Assembly: GCA_049282265.1 (NCBI GenBank)
Contig: JBAPTR010000190.1
Coordinates: 1-29,262 of the forward strand
DNA length: 29,262 bases
Direction: 5' to 3'
From: CAYUCJ01 sp049282265
Lineage (GTDB): Bacteria > Desulfobacterota > DSM-4660 > Desulfatiglandales > Desulfatiglandaceae
How positions within the stretch are numbered: the stretch's first letter is position 1; each line of letters opens with the position of its first letter. Below the pieces are notes generated by a model. It was not told the origin of the DNA, did no database searches, and worked only from the letters and a program-made list of their open reading frames with translations. Positions 6,366 to 14,569 of the stretch are shown here, in pieces. The position numbers were made by a program, and so were the translations under genes.

Positions 6366-7341
6366 TTATCAGAATCAATTACAAAAGCGTGTGATGTAGC
6401 TGTAAAATTGCTTCCGGTCTGGAAAACATGGATAAAGGCAGTTATCCCAAACAATATGATTGAAATGGCAAAGAAAATCTATCTCGGAAAAATGTTAAGG
6501 CAACGCTTCAGTGGGCAAATGTCGAAAAACTTCCCTTTCCGGACAACCATTTTGATACAATAGTTGATGGAATCGCAAAAAGTCCGTCCGTGGACTTTCT
6601 ACTCACGGAAACCGAAAAGTGTGATTTTCGGTTTCCTCACAAATCAACGGATTGTGTTGCACCCCATTGATTTGCGTGTCCGTCCATGGGCACTATGATG
6701 ACTTCCGACGAACTCATGATATTGATTGAGTTCGTTTCTTATGGGATGGCGCGAAGTGGCATAAATCAGCTTCCAAGGAAGTCGTCTCTTCTGCCGAAGT
6801 CAACGAGCCGGGCGTGAGGGTCTTTTTTGGACCCTTTCTCATAGTGCACTTGGCACCAGACACCGACATGGACGACTATTTGGGGTTTACGTCTCCAAAC
6901 CCCACGCGCTTCTATGAATTTACGCTAAACCCCAAATCGGCGTCCATTCCCTCCGAAGTGTTTAGAAAGGGTCTGAAAAAGAGTGTCAGGTTCGGCTCCA
7001 CTTCGTTGCTCATAGGCTGCCGATTGCGGTATAAACCAGCTTTTTACAAAGTCATCATTAACACAATGACCCTTTCAGGCTACCCAAATGGGAAACAGGT
7101 CATTGCAGAATTTTATCGAGTTTTAAAAGAGAGAGGGAAATTATTAATAGTCGATTTCGAGTACCCCTCAAAGAGAAATCTTTTTGGTTATTGGCTTACA
7201 AAGTTAATGGAATCGGCCGGAGATACTATAAGAGATATCTCGAAAATACTTCAAGAGTTTCCTTTTGAATATATTGAAGAAGGAATTGGGGGTATCGGTA
7301 GCCTGCATTTCTATATACCAAGAAAGCTAAGAAACACATGA
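6366..7341 (+). pseudogene. class I SAM-dependent methyltransferase, split and decayed
   Basis: Three pieces of one methyltransferase are visible. The first (to about 6480) reads KLLPVWKTWIKAVIP then NNMIEMAKKIYLG; the glycine-rich SAM motif I expected between these two parts is missing. After a one-base frameshift near 6490 the second piece reads ATLQWANVEKLPFPDNHFDTIV. The insertion at about 6566-7059 follows. The last piece (7060-7341) reads NTMTLSGYPNGKQVIAEFYRVLKERGKLLIVDF and ends EEGIGGIGSLHFYIPRKL. A long frame through 6814-7341 is a chimera of repeat and methyltransferase sequence. The gene cannot make an active enzyme. Confidence 0.75.
6566..7059 (+). mobile_element. palindrome-rich insertion element (copy A)
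   Basis: This segment splits methyltransferase sequence that would otherwise join at IV|NTMTLSGY. The right half (about 6811-7057) recurs inverted at 28925-29168 with only scattered differences. It contains a near-perfect pair, AGAAAGGGTCTGAAAAAGA at 6964-6982 against sequence at 6822-6838, and an inner perfect pair ATTTGGGGTTTA/TAAACCCCAAAT. The left half is a string of hairpins at 6579-6598, 6607-6636, 6640-6674, 6676-6693 and 6708-6735. No transposase is encoded. The design suggests a non-autonomous, MITE-like element; target duplication is not clear. Confidence 0.65.
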
Positions 7342-7387
7342 ACGCGGATTTGTTTCTTCGTTGCCGCTACGAAACAAACCGGTTATG
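7337..7387 (+). other. attC-like bulged hairpin 1
   Basis: CAT-[G]-AAC-[G]-CGG-[A]-TTTGTTTC (7337-7356) pairs with GAAACAAA-CCG-GTT-ATG (7371-7387); bracketed bases are single-nucleotide bulges, all on the left arm. AAC/GTT cores and one-sided extrahelical bases are features of folded attC sites. The right core GTTATGC does not fit GTTRRRY strictly; a GTTTGGC follows at 7394-7400. It lies between the methyltransferase relic and the next gene. Confidence 0.4.
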
Positions 7388-7421
7388 CTAATCGTTTGGC
7401 GCAAGAACAAATTGGAGAAAG

Positions 7422-8696
7422 ATGTCAATGAAAACAAATAGTTTAAGAGAATGGGGCAAAAGCATCATCGCGAAAGGTGGTATTCTTGTATTCTTCATAA
7501 TGGCTTTTGAAGTTATGATAATGATAAGCCCTTTTGCCTTTTTCTTCTATTCCGTATTCAATCCAATCTTTCATTGGCTGGATGCTTACCCAGCCACAAG
7601 GTGGTTAATACATTTCTTTTTGCCACATATGGTATTGCCACCCACCGTAACACTAAAGATTATTCGTATCTCAGGCTCTGTACTATTTGTTGCAGGTTCC
7701 ATTACTTTTATTATTTGTGCCCTACAGGTTTATCTGGGCAAGATATTCAAGCGGGGAATAGCAAACCGGGGAATTTATCGTTTTGTCCGCCACCCTCAAT
7801 ATACTTCACTTGGGGTATGGGGCGTCGGCATGGTGATTTTGTGGCCACGCTTTATAGTGCTATCCACCCTCTCAATTATGTTTATTCTTTACTATTTTTT
7901 GGCGAAAGACGAAGAGGGGAGGATGGCTAAGCAATATGGTGATTCATACAAGGCGTATATGAGAAAAACAGGAATGTTTTTTCCGCGTATATGGGAAAGC
8001 GGATCCAAAGTACAATTGTCAACCAATCTATTTCAGGCTAAGAATATTTTCACTCTGATGTCTGTAGTGCTTATCGTTATTGGTGCTGGTTTTTTATGCA
8101 GGTCCATCACACTAAATTCACTTCAACTTACATCAAAAGACAATGTAACTCTTGTATCCATTATGCCGGAAGATTCAGAAAAAGAACCGGCAATACTGCA
8201 TACCATACAATCCGGTAGTATAGAGTTTTTGCACAAAGACAGAGATTATCTTGGTTATGAAATGCCGGTGGATTATATCATGCAAGGCATGATCGCCAAT
8301 ACAGGAGCAGAACATCATCTATACAAACAACATCATACGGTTGGGCTTATTGTCGACTGGGTTCTTCATCCATTTGAGCATTTAAGGCGGTCGCCATCTG
8401 CACACATGGCAAAAATGAGAAATATTGATCCAGCTATGGCAAGACGGCACCATTGCCCTTTGGGAATCAACAATCCAAATATGGATTGTAATAATTGCGA
8501 ATACAGGCGAGTGGTTTTTGTTGAAGTAGATCATCCCTCTAATAAACATATATCAGGGAAACAGTTATTTGCCTTTAATACCACAAGAGTGCCGGTTGGG
8601 TTTATCGATATTAATACTATAACAGGCGAGATCTTAAATAAAAAACGAGTGGAGGCGAAAACAGCTTGGAGCGATGTACCCACACCAGCGATTTAG
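7422..8696 (+). CDS. ICMT/PEMT-like membrane methyltransferase with extra C-terminal domain
   Basis: The 424-residue protein has about four hydrophobic segments before residue 165. The motif GIANRGIYRFVRHPQYTSLG near 115-134 is typical of the isoprenylcysteine carboxyl methyltransferase/phospholipid methyltransferase group. A further transmembrane segment lies near 210-228. Beyond it is a soluble domain of about 190 residues I do not recognise, rich in His and with RRHHCPLG and DCNNCEYRR near 345-368, which could bind a metal. The substrate is unknown. Start 7422 or 7428 are both plausible behind GGAG. It is flanked by two attC-like hairpins, so it may be a mobile cassette. Confidence 0.7.
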   Translation: MSMKTNSLREWGKSIIAKGGILVFFIMAFEVMIMISPFAFFFYSVFNPIFHWLDAYPATRWLIHFFLPHMVLPPTVTLKIIRISGSVLFVAGSITFIICALQVYLGKIFKRGIANRGIYRFVRHPQYTSLGVWGVGMVILWPRFIVLSTLSIMFILYYFLAKDEEGRMAKQYGDSYKAYMRKTGMFFPRIWESGSKVQLSTNLFQAKNIFTLMSVVLIVIGAGFLCRSITLNSLQLTSKDNVTLVSIMPEDSEKEPAILHTIQSGSIEFLHKDRDYLGYEMPVDYIMQGMIANTGAEHHLYKQHHTVGLIVDWVLHPFEHLRRSPSAHMAKMRNIDPAMARRHHCPLGINNPNMDCNNCEYRRVVFVEVDHPSNKHISGKQLFAFNTTRVPVGFIDINTITGEILNKKRVEAKTAWSDVPTPAI

Positions 8697-8705
8697 TGAC
8701 GAACT

Positions 8706-8763
8706 CCATCAACTCGGTCGTGCAAAAGCGCTGCTTCGCTCTGTTTTTGCACGACGGTTATGG
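8706..8763 (+). other. attC-like bulged hairpin 2
   Basis: CCAT-[C]-AAC-[T]-CG-[G]-TCGTGCAAAA (8706-8727) pairs with TTTTGCACGA-CG-GTT-ATGG (8745-8763). Three single-base bulges sit at the same places on the left arm as in the hairpin at 7337-7387, while the stem sequences differ. It begins ten bases after the stop of the ICMT-like gene. This is the pattern of attC sites that conserve structure rather than sequence. Confidence 0.45.
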
Positions 8764-8796
8764 CGAACGCCAGAAGTATATTTTGAGGTTAATAAA

Positions 8797-9450
8797 ATGG
8801 AACAAATTTTATCCAATCACGATCGCGTTCAATTGGACGAACGCATTGTTGAAACTGAGAAACGCACGAATACCCAGATCGTCCTGGCCGCAGTTAAGCG
8901 CAGCGATAGTTACGTGGAACTGCCGTGGAAAGCTTTTGCCCTTGGGGCGTCCATTGCAGGGCTGCTGACCTTTTCGACGGATTTGGTTTTGTCCGATTGG
9001 GTTTCAAATACAATGGTTCTCGTCTTGGTTGTGGCCATACTCGCGGCCGGTGCTGTCTTTTCCCTTTTGACTGTCTTTATTCATCCATTCGCAAGGCTAT
9101 TTTTATCTGCTCATCGCGCTGAAACAGAAGTGCGGCAATACGCCGAGGCGCTCTTCCTTTCCCGTGAGATGTTCGCAACAAGCGGACGTACAGGCATTCT
9201 GATGCTCATCAGCCTTTTCGAGCGACATGTTGTTATTCTTCCCGACAAGGGACTCACTAATCGATTAACCAGTGATGTCATGCAGAATATCATTAAGAAA
9301 ATGTCCAGACATCTTGCCCAGAATGAAGTCGGTCCAGCCATGGAAGTCGGCCTGGAAGAGCTGGCCAAAGTCCTCGAGAGCTCAGCACCGGGCTTGCGGG
9401 ATGGAAGAAATGAGCTGTCCAACGAAATCATTGAGGAGAAGGGTGTATGA
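8797..9450 (+). CDS. TPM-domain protein, membrane-associated
   Basis: The 217-residue product begins MEQILSNHDRVQLDERIVE behind a TTTTGAGG ribosome site. The open frame extends 41 codons further upstream, but through the hairpin, so the ATG at 8797 is preferred. TNTQIVLAAVKRSDSYVELPWK near 22-43 is the start of a TPM domain, interrupted by two transmembrane helices (about 44-90). The domain resumes with LFLSREMFATSGRTGILMLISLFERHVVILPDKGL. TPM domains occur in photosystem repair proteins and in bacterial proteins of mostly unknown function. The gene overlaps the next TPM gene by four bases, so the two are co-translated. Confidence 0.75.
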   Translation: MEQILSNHDRVQLDERIVETEKRTNTQIVLAAVKRSDSYVELPWKAFALGASIAGLLTFSTDLVLSDWVSNTMVLVLVVAILAAGAVFSLLTVFIHPFARLFLSAHRAETEVRQYAEALFLSREMFATSGRTGILMLISLFERHVVILPDKGLTNRLTSDVMQNIIKKMSRHLAQNEVGPAMEVGLEELAKVLESSAPGLRDGRNELSNEIIEEKGV

Positions 9451-10406
9451 GGAAATCAATAATATTTCTATTCCTATCAGCTATGCTCCTGACAACGTCG
9501 ATCGCTGCCGGCGTGGACATACCTTATCTCACAGGCCGGGTGACCGATAATGCGCAAATACTTTCCTCAGAAACACGCAAGTCCCTTACTGAAAGCCTTA
9601 AGGCCCATGAAAGCCGCACAACCAATCAGATAGCCATTCTCACTGTTCCCACCCTTAACGGAGAGAGCATTGAAGACTACGCTGCTGCTGTTTTTGAAGA
9701 ATGGAAGCTGGGTCAGAAAGGCAAGGATAATGGCATTCTTATTATCGTTGTTCCAAATGACAGGCGCATGCGTATCGAGGTGGGCTACGGGCTTGAAGGC
9801 ACAATGACCGATTCAATGGCAGGCCGTATCATCCAGTATGTTATGACGCCCAAATTCAAGAAAGGAGATTTTGCCGGCGGAATTACCGACGGTGCCAAGG
9901 CTGTTATTGAGATACTGGAAGGAGGGAAAGTACAGGAAATAGCAGATCACAAGAGGAATACTGCGGAGAAAACGGGCTTTTTGAATATTGAAAGCCCTGA
10001 TATGACAATTATGGAACGCATTCTCTTCGGTGCTTTTATTTTCGGTATTATCGGACTTTTCACAATTATCGGGATTTTAACCCCCGGTGTCGGTTGGTTC
10101 CTCTATTTTTTCCTGATACCGTTCTGGGCAATGTTTCCGATCATCATCCTCGGCACAAAAGGTGCTTTTGTTTGCCTTGTCACTTATGTGATTATTTTCC
10201 CGTTAGCAAAACTTTTTCTTAAGAACTCTCATTGGTATAAAAAGGCCAAAAATAATTTGCGCACCAAAGGAAAAACATCAATCGGCGGTTTTGTCCTTTC
10301 ATCCGGAAGATCCAGCGGATCATGGTCATCGGGCAGTTCCGGAAGCTCGGGCTTTTCAGGCGGAGGCGGATCATCAGGCGGAGGCGGCGCTTCAGGAAGC
10401 TGGTAA
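9447..10406 (+). CDS. secreted TPM-domain (YgcG-like) protein with Gly/Ser tail
   Basis: The 319-residue protein has a signal peptide (1-22), a TPM domain at about 25-160 (LTGRVTDNAQILS; TNQIAILTVPTLNG; GILIIVVPNDRRMRIEVGYGLEG), several transmembrane segments at about 190-260, and a C-terminal tail of Gly and Ser repeats ending GGGGASGSW. This is the usual layout of YgcG-type proteins, commonly encoded beside LemA; no LemA gene is seen here. Family members are thought to work at the membrane, with no firm biochemical role. It is translationally coupled to the preceding TPM gene. Confidence 0.85.
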   Translation: MRKSIIFLFLSAMLLTTSIAAGVDIPYLTGRVTDNAQILSSETRKSLTESLKAHESRTTNQIAILTVPTLNGESIEDYAAAVFEEWKLGQKGKDNGILIIVVPNDRRMRIEVGYGLEGTMTDSMAGRIIQYVMTPKFKKGDFAGGITDGAKAVIEILEGGKVQEIADHKRNTAEKTGFLNIESPDMTIMERILFGAFIFGIIGLFTIIGILTPGVGWFLYFFLIPFWAMFPIIILGTKGAFVCLVTYVIIFPLAKLFLKNSHWYKKAKNNLRTKGKTSIGGFVLSSGRSSGSWSSGSSGSSGFSGGGGSSGGGGASGSW

Positions 10407-10586
10407 TTCAAATTGGTGTGTGGGTGGGGGCGGGGTCCACTATAGTTCCTCAAATTAACAAGGGTTCCAAAGTGACAGACCATTTTCAGCAATGAAAGCA
10501 TTAGGAGACAAAACCTTGTTTTCGGAGGCGCGCGGAAAAATGACCTTGTGAGGTCGGGGAATAAGAGGCACAATGCAAGGCGGCTT

Positions 10587-10607
10587 GCCCGTCCAGGACG
10601 GGCTTTT
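10587..10607 (+). terminator. Rho-independent terminator candidate
   Basis: GCCCGTCC and GGACGGGC form a strong stem, realistically six pairs with a 5-nt loop, followed by TTTT. It lies about 180 bp after the TPM pair and 50 bp before the next gene. The T-run is short. Confidence 0.5.
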
Positions 10608-10658
10608 CCGGGTTAGAAATCTGACCGGTTGAGGAACCGAGGGGAAAGGAGGATAGAA

Positions 10659-11107
10659 ATGATGCAGCCACAAGGACCATTTTGCCAGAGTTGTGCCATG
10701 CCTATGGACAAACCGGAACTTTTCGGGTGCGTTCCGGTTCCGCCCGAGAGGAATCTGTCAGGTGAATGGCTCGACAGGATTACGGGCATACCCGGATCTG
10801 AGATTTCAGGCGTCCACCTCCGCCTTCCGGGCCATGGAGACAAGGGACCGACACTCGAGATCTTTCAGTATGGCACCCGCCCGAATCACCCCTACGTCCA
10901 ATCAAACACCCCGGGATTTTCGCACATCGCTTTTGCCGTGGATGACGTATCAGAAACAGCACAGGCCGCCTTTGGTCACGGCGCCTCTCCAGTAGGGGAG
11001 CTGGTGGTCAAGGACGTGCCCGCGTGGGCATTCTTACGGTTCAATATGTCAAGGACCCCGAGGGGAACATCGTCGAAATCCAGAAATGGGCGATAACCGA
11101 GGATTAG
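10659..11107 (+). pseudogene. zinc-ribbon/glyoxalase (VOC) chimera with frameshift
   Basis: After a strong AGGAGG site the frame starts MMQPQGPFCQSCAMPMDKPELFG, the beginning of a Zn_ribbon_2-type protein. It then switches to sequence like the later half of a VOC-family glyoxalase/dioxygenase: SGEWLDRITGIPGSEISGVHLRLPG, then NTPGFSHIAFAVDDV. Near 11023 the frame breaks; the +1-shifted frame restores ILTVQYVKDPEGNIVEIQKW to a stop at 11105-11107. The first VOC half, which carries a metal ligand, is missing. It is probably a fusion produced by deletion, then frameshifted. A sequencing error could explain the frameshift but not the missing segment. Confidence 0.65.
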
Positions 11108-11116
11108 GAGGTTGAG

Positions 11117-11671
11117 ATGAAGACCGGACTGCTGGTTGTCGATATGCAGAACGATTATTTCCCAGGCGGAAAGATGGAGCTGGTGGGAATGAACGGGGCA
11201 GTGGAGAATGCTGGAAAGCTGCTCAGTTTCTTCAGGAAAAAGGAATGGCCGGTCTTTCACATTCAGCACGTGGCCCTCCAAGACCAGGCCACCTTCTTCC
11301 TTCCAGACACCAACGGGGTTGCCATTCACGAGCGTGTGAACCCCCTGTCGGGGGAGGGGATCATCATCAAGCATTTTCCCAACAGCTTCCGGGAGACAAT
11401 ACTTTCAAAGGCCTTGGAGAGTGCTAAAATTGACCGGCTGGTGATCTGCGGCGCCATGAGTCACATGTGCATCGACGCCACGACGCGAGCGGCCGCGGAC
11501 CTGGGATTCGAGTGTTTGGTAATCCACGATGCGTGTGCAACAAGGGATCTCCAGTTTGGAGAGCAAACCATACCTGCACATCAGGTTCACGGCGCTTTCA
11601 TGTCGGCCCTGGGGTCTGCTTATGCAAAGGTATTGCGTTTCGAAACCTTCGCGGCTGTGACGTCAAACTAA
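11117..11671 (+). CDS. isochorismatase-family cysteine hydrolase
   Basis: The 184-residue protein has the catalytic triad of the family: Asp9 in LLVVDMQNDYF, Lys85 in IIIKHFPNSF and Cys118 in GAMSHMCIDATTRAA. Length and domain match nicotinamidase/isochorismatase-like hydrolases. These hydrolyse amides or enol ethers such as nicotinamide, N-carbamoyl compounds or isochorismate; the substrate here cannot be told. TAGGAGGTTGAG precedes the ATG. It starts ten bases after the broken glyoxalase gene, so the two probably shared a transcript. Confidence 0.88.
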   Translation: MKTGLLVVDMQNDYFPGGKMELVGMNGAVENAGKLLSFFRKKEWPVFHIQHVALQDQATFFLPDTNGVAIHERVNPLSGEGIIIKHFPNSFRETILSKALESAKIDRLVICGAMSHMCIDATTRAAADLGFECLVIHDACATRDLQFGEQTIPAHQVHGAFMSALGSAYAKVLRFETFAAVTSN

Positions 11672-11980
<309 letters not shown>

Positions 11981-14521
11981 ATGAGCCCATATCGGGATAG
12001 GGATGAATTCGTCGCGATTTTGTCTGCTCTGTGGGACGAAATCTTTGCCACGCCGGCTGTTGTACAGAAGGTAGCAGGCGAAAAAGTGGTGATAAAGTTC
12101 CGGTACACGGATTTCAAGACAGCCCTGTTCATCGATATCAGCGGCGAGACCCCAAGGTATTACTGGGATCCCGAAGAAGGTACCCCGTCCGATGTGGAGA
12201 TGATCCAGACCTCCGAGACCAGCCATAAATTTTGGATGGAAGCCCTCAATGTGCCCATGGCCATTGCTACCAGGAAGGTGGTGGCAAAGGGTTCGGTGCA
12301 GAAGGCCCTCAAACTTCTCCCTGCATTGAAACCAGCCTTTGCCCTGTATCCAACCATTTTAAAACGCATGGGGCGGGAAGATCTTCTCAAGGCGGAAACC
12401 GCCCAGAGAAAGAAGAAGAGACGTACGTTCAGGTTATTCGGACGGAAAAGACCGGGCACGTACGATATTGATACTATTCCTTTGTTTCCCCTATCATTCA
12501 CAGAACCTCAACCAGAGATATCATCTGCAGAGAAAACGCCCAGGGGAAAACCTGTCTCCCCGGTAGATCTCCTGAAGATCATGTATACAATCCGGGCCTT
12601 TGAGGAGCACCTGGCCCACGCCTTCCAGGAAGGAGAGCTCCCCACTGAAGCCATTCATCTTTCCCTGGGGCAGGAAGGCGTGGCAGCAGGGGTATGTATG
12701 AATCTCAGGGAATCGGATTATCTCAATACAACCCACCGGGGGCATGGGCATATCATCGCCAAGGGCGCGGATATAAAGAAGATGATGGCCGAGCTCTACG
12801 GGAAGGCAGACGGGCTCTGCAAGGGAAAGGGCGGGTCCATGCACGTGACCGACGGGAGCATCGGCGTGCTGGGGGCCAACGGGATTGTGGGCGCGGGATA
12901 CCTCCTGGCCCTGGGAGCGGGATTCAGCATCAGGCATCAGAAAAAGGACGACAGTATTTCAGTGGTCATTTCAGGCGACGGCTCCGTGAACCAGGGGATG
13001 TTCCACGAGGCCATGAACATGATATCCCTCATGGAGTTGCCCGTTCTGGTGGTGGTGGAAAACAACCTCTACGGGGAGTTCACCAGCATTGACCGCCATT
13101 CAGCCGTGACGGATATCCGGAAGCGGGCGGCGGGTTATGGAATAGAATCTTTTCGTGTTGACGGGAACGACGTATCGGCCCTTTTTTCAACGGTTCGGGA
13201 TATCATTGAAAAGATGAGATCAGATGGCAAGCCGCGGTTGGTGGAGGTGATGACCTACCGTTGGCACGGCCATATGGAAGGAGACCCTCAACCCTATAAG
13301 CCGGCGGGGGAACAGGCCACATTCCGGAAAAAGGATCCCATCCTGAAACTGGAAAAGGAACTGCTGGACCAGGGTGTCCTGGATGCTGACACCATGGCCG
13401 ACATGAAAAAGCACATTGCGAAGGAAATCGAGGAGGCGGTTGCCTTTGCCCGGGGTGCGGAACCACCGGAAGAGGGTGCATTATTGTCCGATATCTATAC
13501 CCCGGAAGACCCGGGCCTCTTCTCAGGTTCTTTTTCAACCGGTGGCGCCATGGACGAGAGATCGGTTTCCGAGGCTATCAATCTGGCACTGGCCCAAGAG
13601 ATGGAACGGGACAACAGGGTCTTCCTGTGGGGAGAGGATGTCACCCTGGGTGGATATTTTAATGTTACTGCCGGGCTGGTGGAGCGGTTCGGTTCGGACA
13701 GGATCATTGATACGCCCATATCGGAAAATGCTATTGTGGGAGGCGCGGTTGGCGCCGCCATGACCGGCATGCGGCCTGTAGCTGAAATTCTGTTTAGCGA
13801 CTTCCTTACCTGCTGCATGGACCCCATCGTGAACCAGGCCGCCAAACTGCGGTACATGACCGGGGGCCAGGTGTCTATTCCCCTCACCATCCGAAGCCCT
13901 GTGGGCAGCGGGATCGGGATGGCGGCCCAGCATTCCCAGGCCATGGAGCGATTTTTCCTCGGGATACCGGGCCTGATGGTGGTGGCACCTTCGGATGCCT
14001 ATACCTCCATGGGCCTCCTGAAATCGGCCATCCGGTCCAGCAACCCGATCCTGTTTTTCGAGCACAAGCTGCTCTACGCCGAGCCGGGGAAAGTCCCCCG
14101 GGATGATTATGTCCTTCCTATTGGCAAGGCCCGGGTCATTTGTGAGGGAAAGGATGTAACCATTGTCACCTACCTCCTGGGCGTGGGTATAGCGAAGGAA
14201 GCTGCCGGGCTCCTTTCAAACGAGGGCATAGAGGTGGAGATCATCGATCTCCTGACCCTCTACCCCATGGACACCCAAACCATCCTGGATTCAGTTGCCA
14301 GGACAGGCCGTCTGGTAACACTGGAAGAAGGGCACTTTACCGGCAGCGTGGGCTCCGAGGTCATCTCGCGGGTATCTCTGGCGGGATTCAGTCTCCTGAA
14401 GGCGCCACCCGTGAAAATCGCCGCACCGGAGTGCCCCATCGCCTATGCCAAAAACCTCGAAAACGCCATGCTGCCCTCGGCGGAAGCAATCGCGCAAAAA
14501 ATTGAAGCCTTGTTTGGATGA
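11981..14521 (+). CDS. SCP2 - E1alpha - E1beta fusion, TPP-dependent 2-oxoacid dehydrogenase-like
   Basis: The 846-residue protein joins three parts. Residues 1-135 resemble an SCP2 lipid-binding domain. Residues 180-500 match the E1 alpha subunit, with THRGHGH near 250, GKGGSMHV, and the TPP motif GDGSVNQG to ENN near 331-361, then YRWHGHMEGD. Residues 523-846 match the E1 beta subunit (SEAINLALAQEM, GEDV, DTPISE, AAQHSQ, a C-terminal transketolase domain). E1 normally decarboxylates a 2-oxoacid and passes the acyl group to lipoyl-E2; no E2, E3 or lipoyl domain is encoded here. It heads a five-gene operon with two aminotransferases, a second SCP2 protein and a permease. The substrate is unknown; a free-standing TPP lyase or acyl transfer is possible. 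Confidence 0.85.
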   Translation: MSPYRDRDEFVAILSALWDEIFATPAVVQKVAGEKVVIKFRYTDFKTALFIDISGETPRYYWDPEEGTPSDVEMIQTSETSHKFWMEALNVPMAIATRKVVAKGSVQKALKLLPALKPAFALYPTILKRMGREDLLKAETAQRKKKRRTFRLFGRKRPGTYDIDTIPLFPLSFTEPQPEISSAEKTPRGKPVSPVDLLKIMYTIRAFEEHLAHAFQEGELPTEAIHLSLGQEGVAAGVCMNLRESDYLNTTHRGHGHIIAKGADIKKMMAELYGKADGLCKGKGGSMHVTDGSIGVLGANGIVGAGYLLALGAGFSIRHQKKDDSISVVISGDGSVNQGMFHEAMNMISLMELPVLVVVENNLYGEFTSIDRHSAVTDIRKRAAGYGIESFRVDGNDVSALFSTVRDIIEKMRSDGKPRLVEVMTYRWHGHMEGDPQPYKPAGEQATFRKKDPILKLEKELLDQGVLDADTMADMKKHIAKEIEEAVAFARGAEPPEEGALLSDIYTPEDPGLFSGSFSTGGAMDERSVSEAINLALAQEMERDNRVFLWGEDVTLGGYFNVTAGLVERFGSDRIIDTPISENAIVGGAVGAAMTGMRPVAEILFSDFLTCCMDPIVNQAAKLRYMTGGQVSIPLTIRSPVGSGIGMAAQHSQAMERFFLGIPGLMVVAPSDAYTSMGLLKSAIRSSNPILFFEHKLLYAEPGKVPRDDYVLPIGKARVICEGKDVTIVTYLLGVGIAKEAAGLLSNEGIEVEIIDLLTLYPMDTQTILDSVARTGRLVTLEEGHFTGSVGSEVISRVSLAGFSLLKAPPVKIAAPECPIAYAKNLENAMLPSAEAIAQKIEALFG

Positions 14522-14569
14522 CCTACTCGGCCAACCGGCACTACCGGCCAACGGGGTTAGGAGGAGATC

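Noticed and set aside
6814..7341. 175-codon frame that looks like a gene
   Set aside because: Its first part is the palindromic repeat, also found inverted at 28925-29168, and its second part is the end of a methyltransferase. It is a chimera, not a gene.
8674..8796. Upstream extension of the TPM gene by 41 codons
   Set aside because: It would translate through the attC-like hairpin, and the ATG at 8797 has a good ribosome site and the natural domain start.
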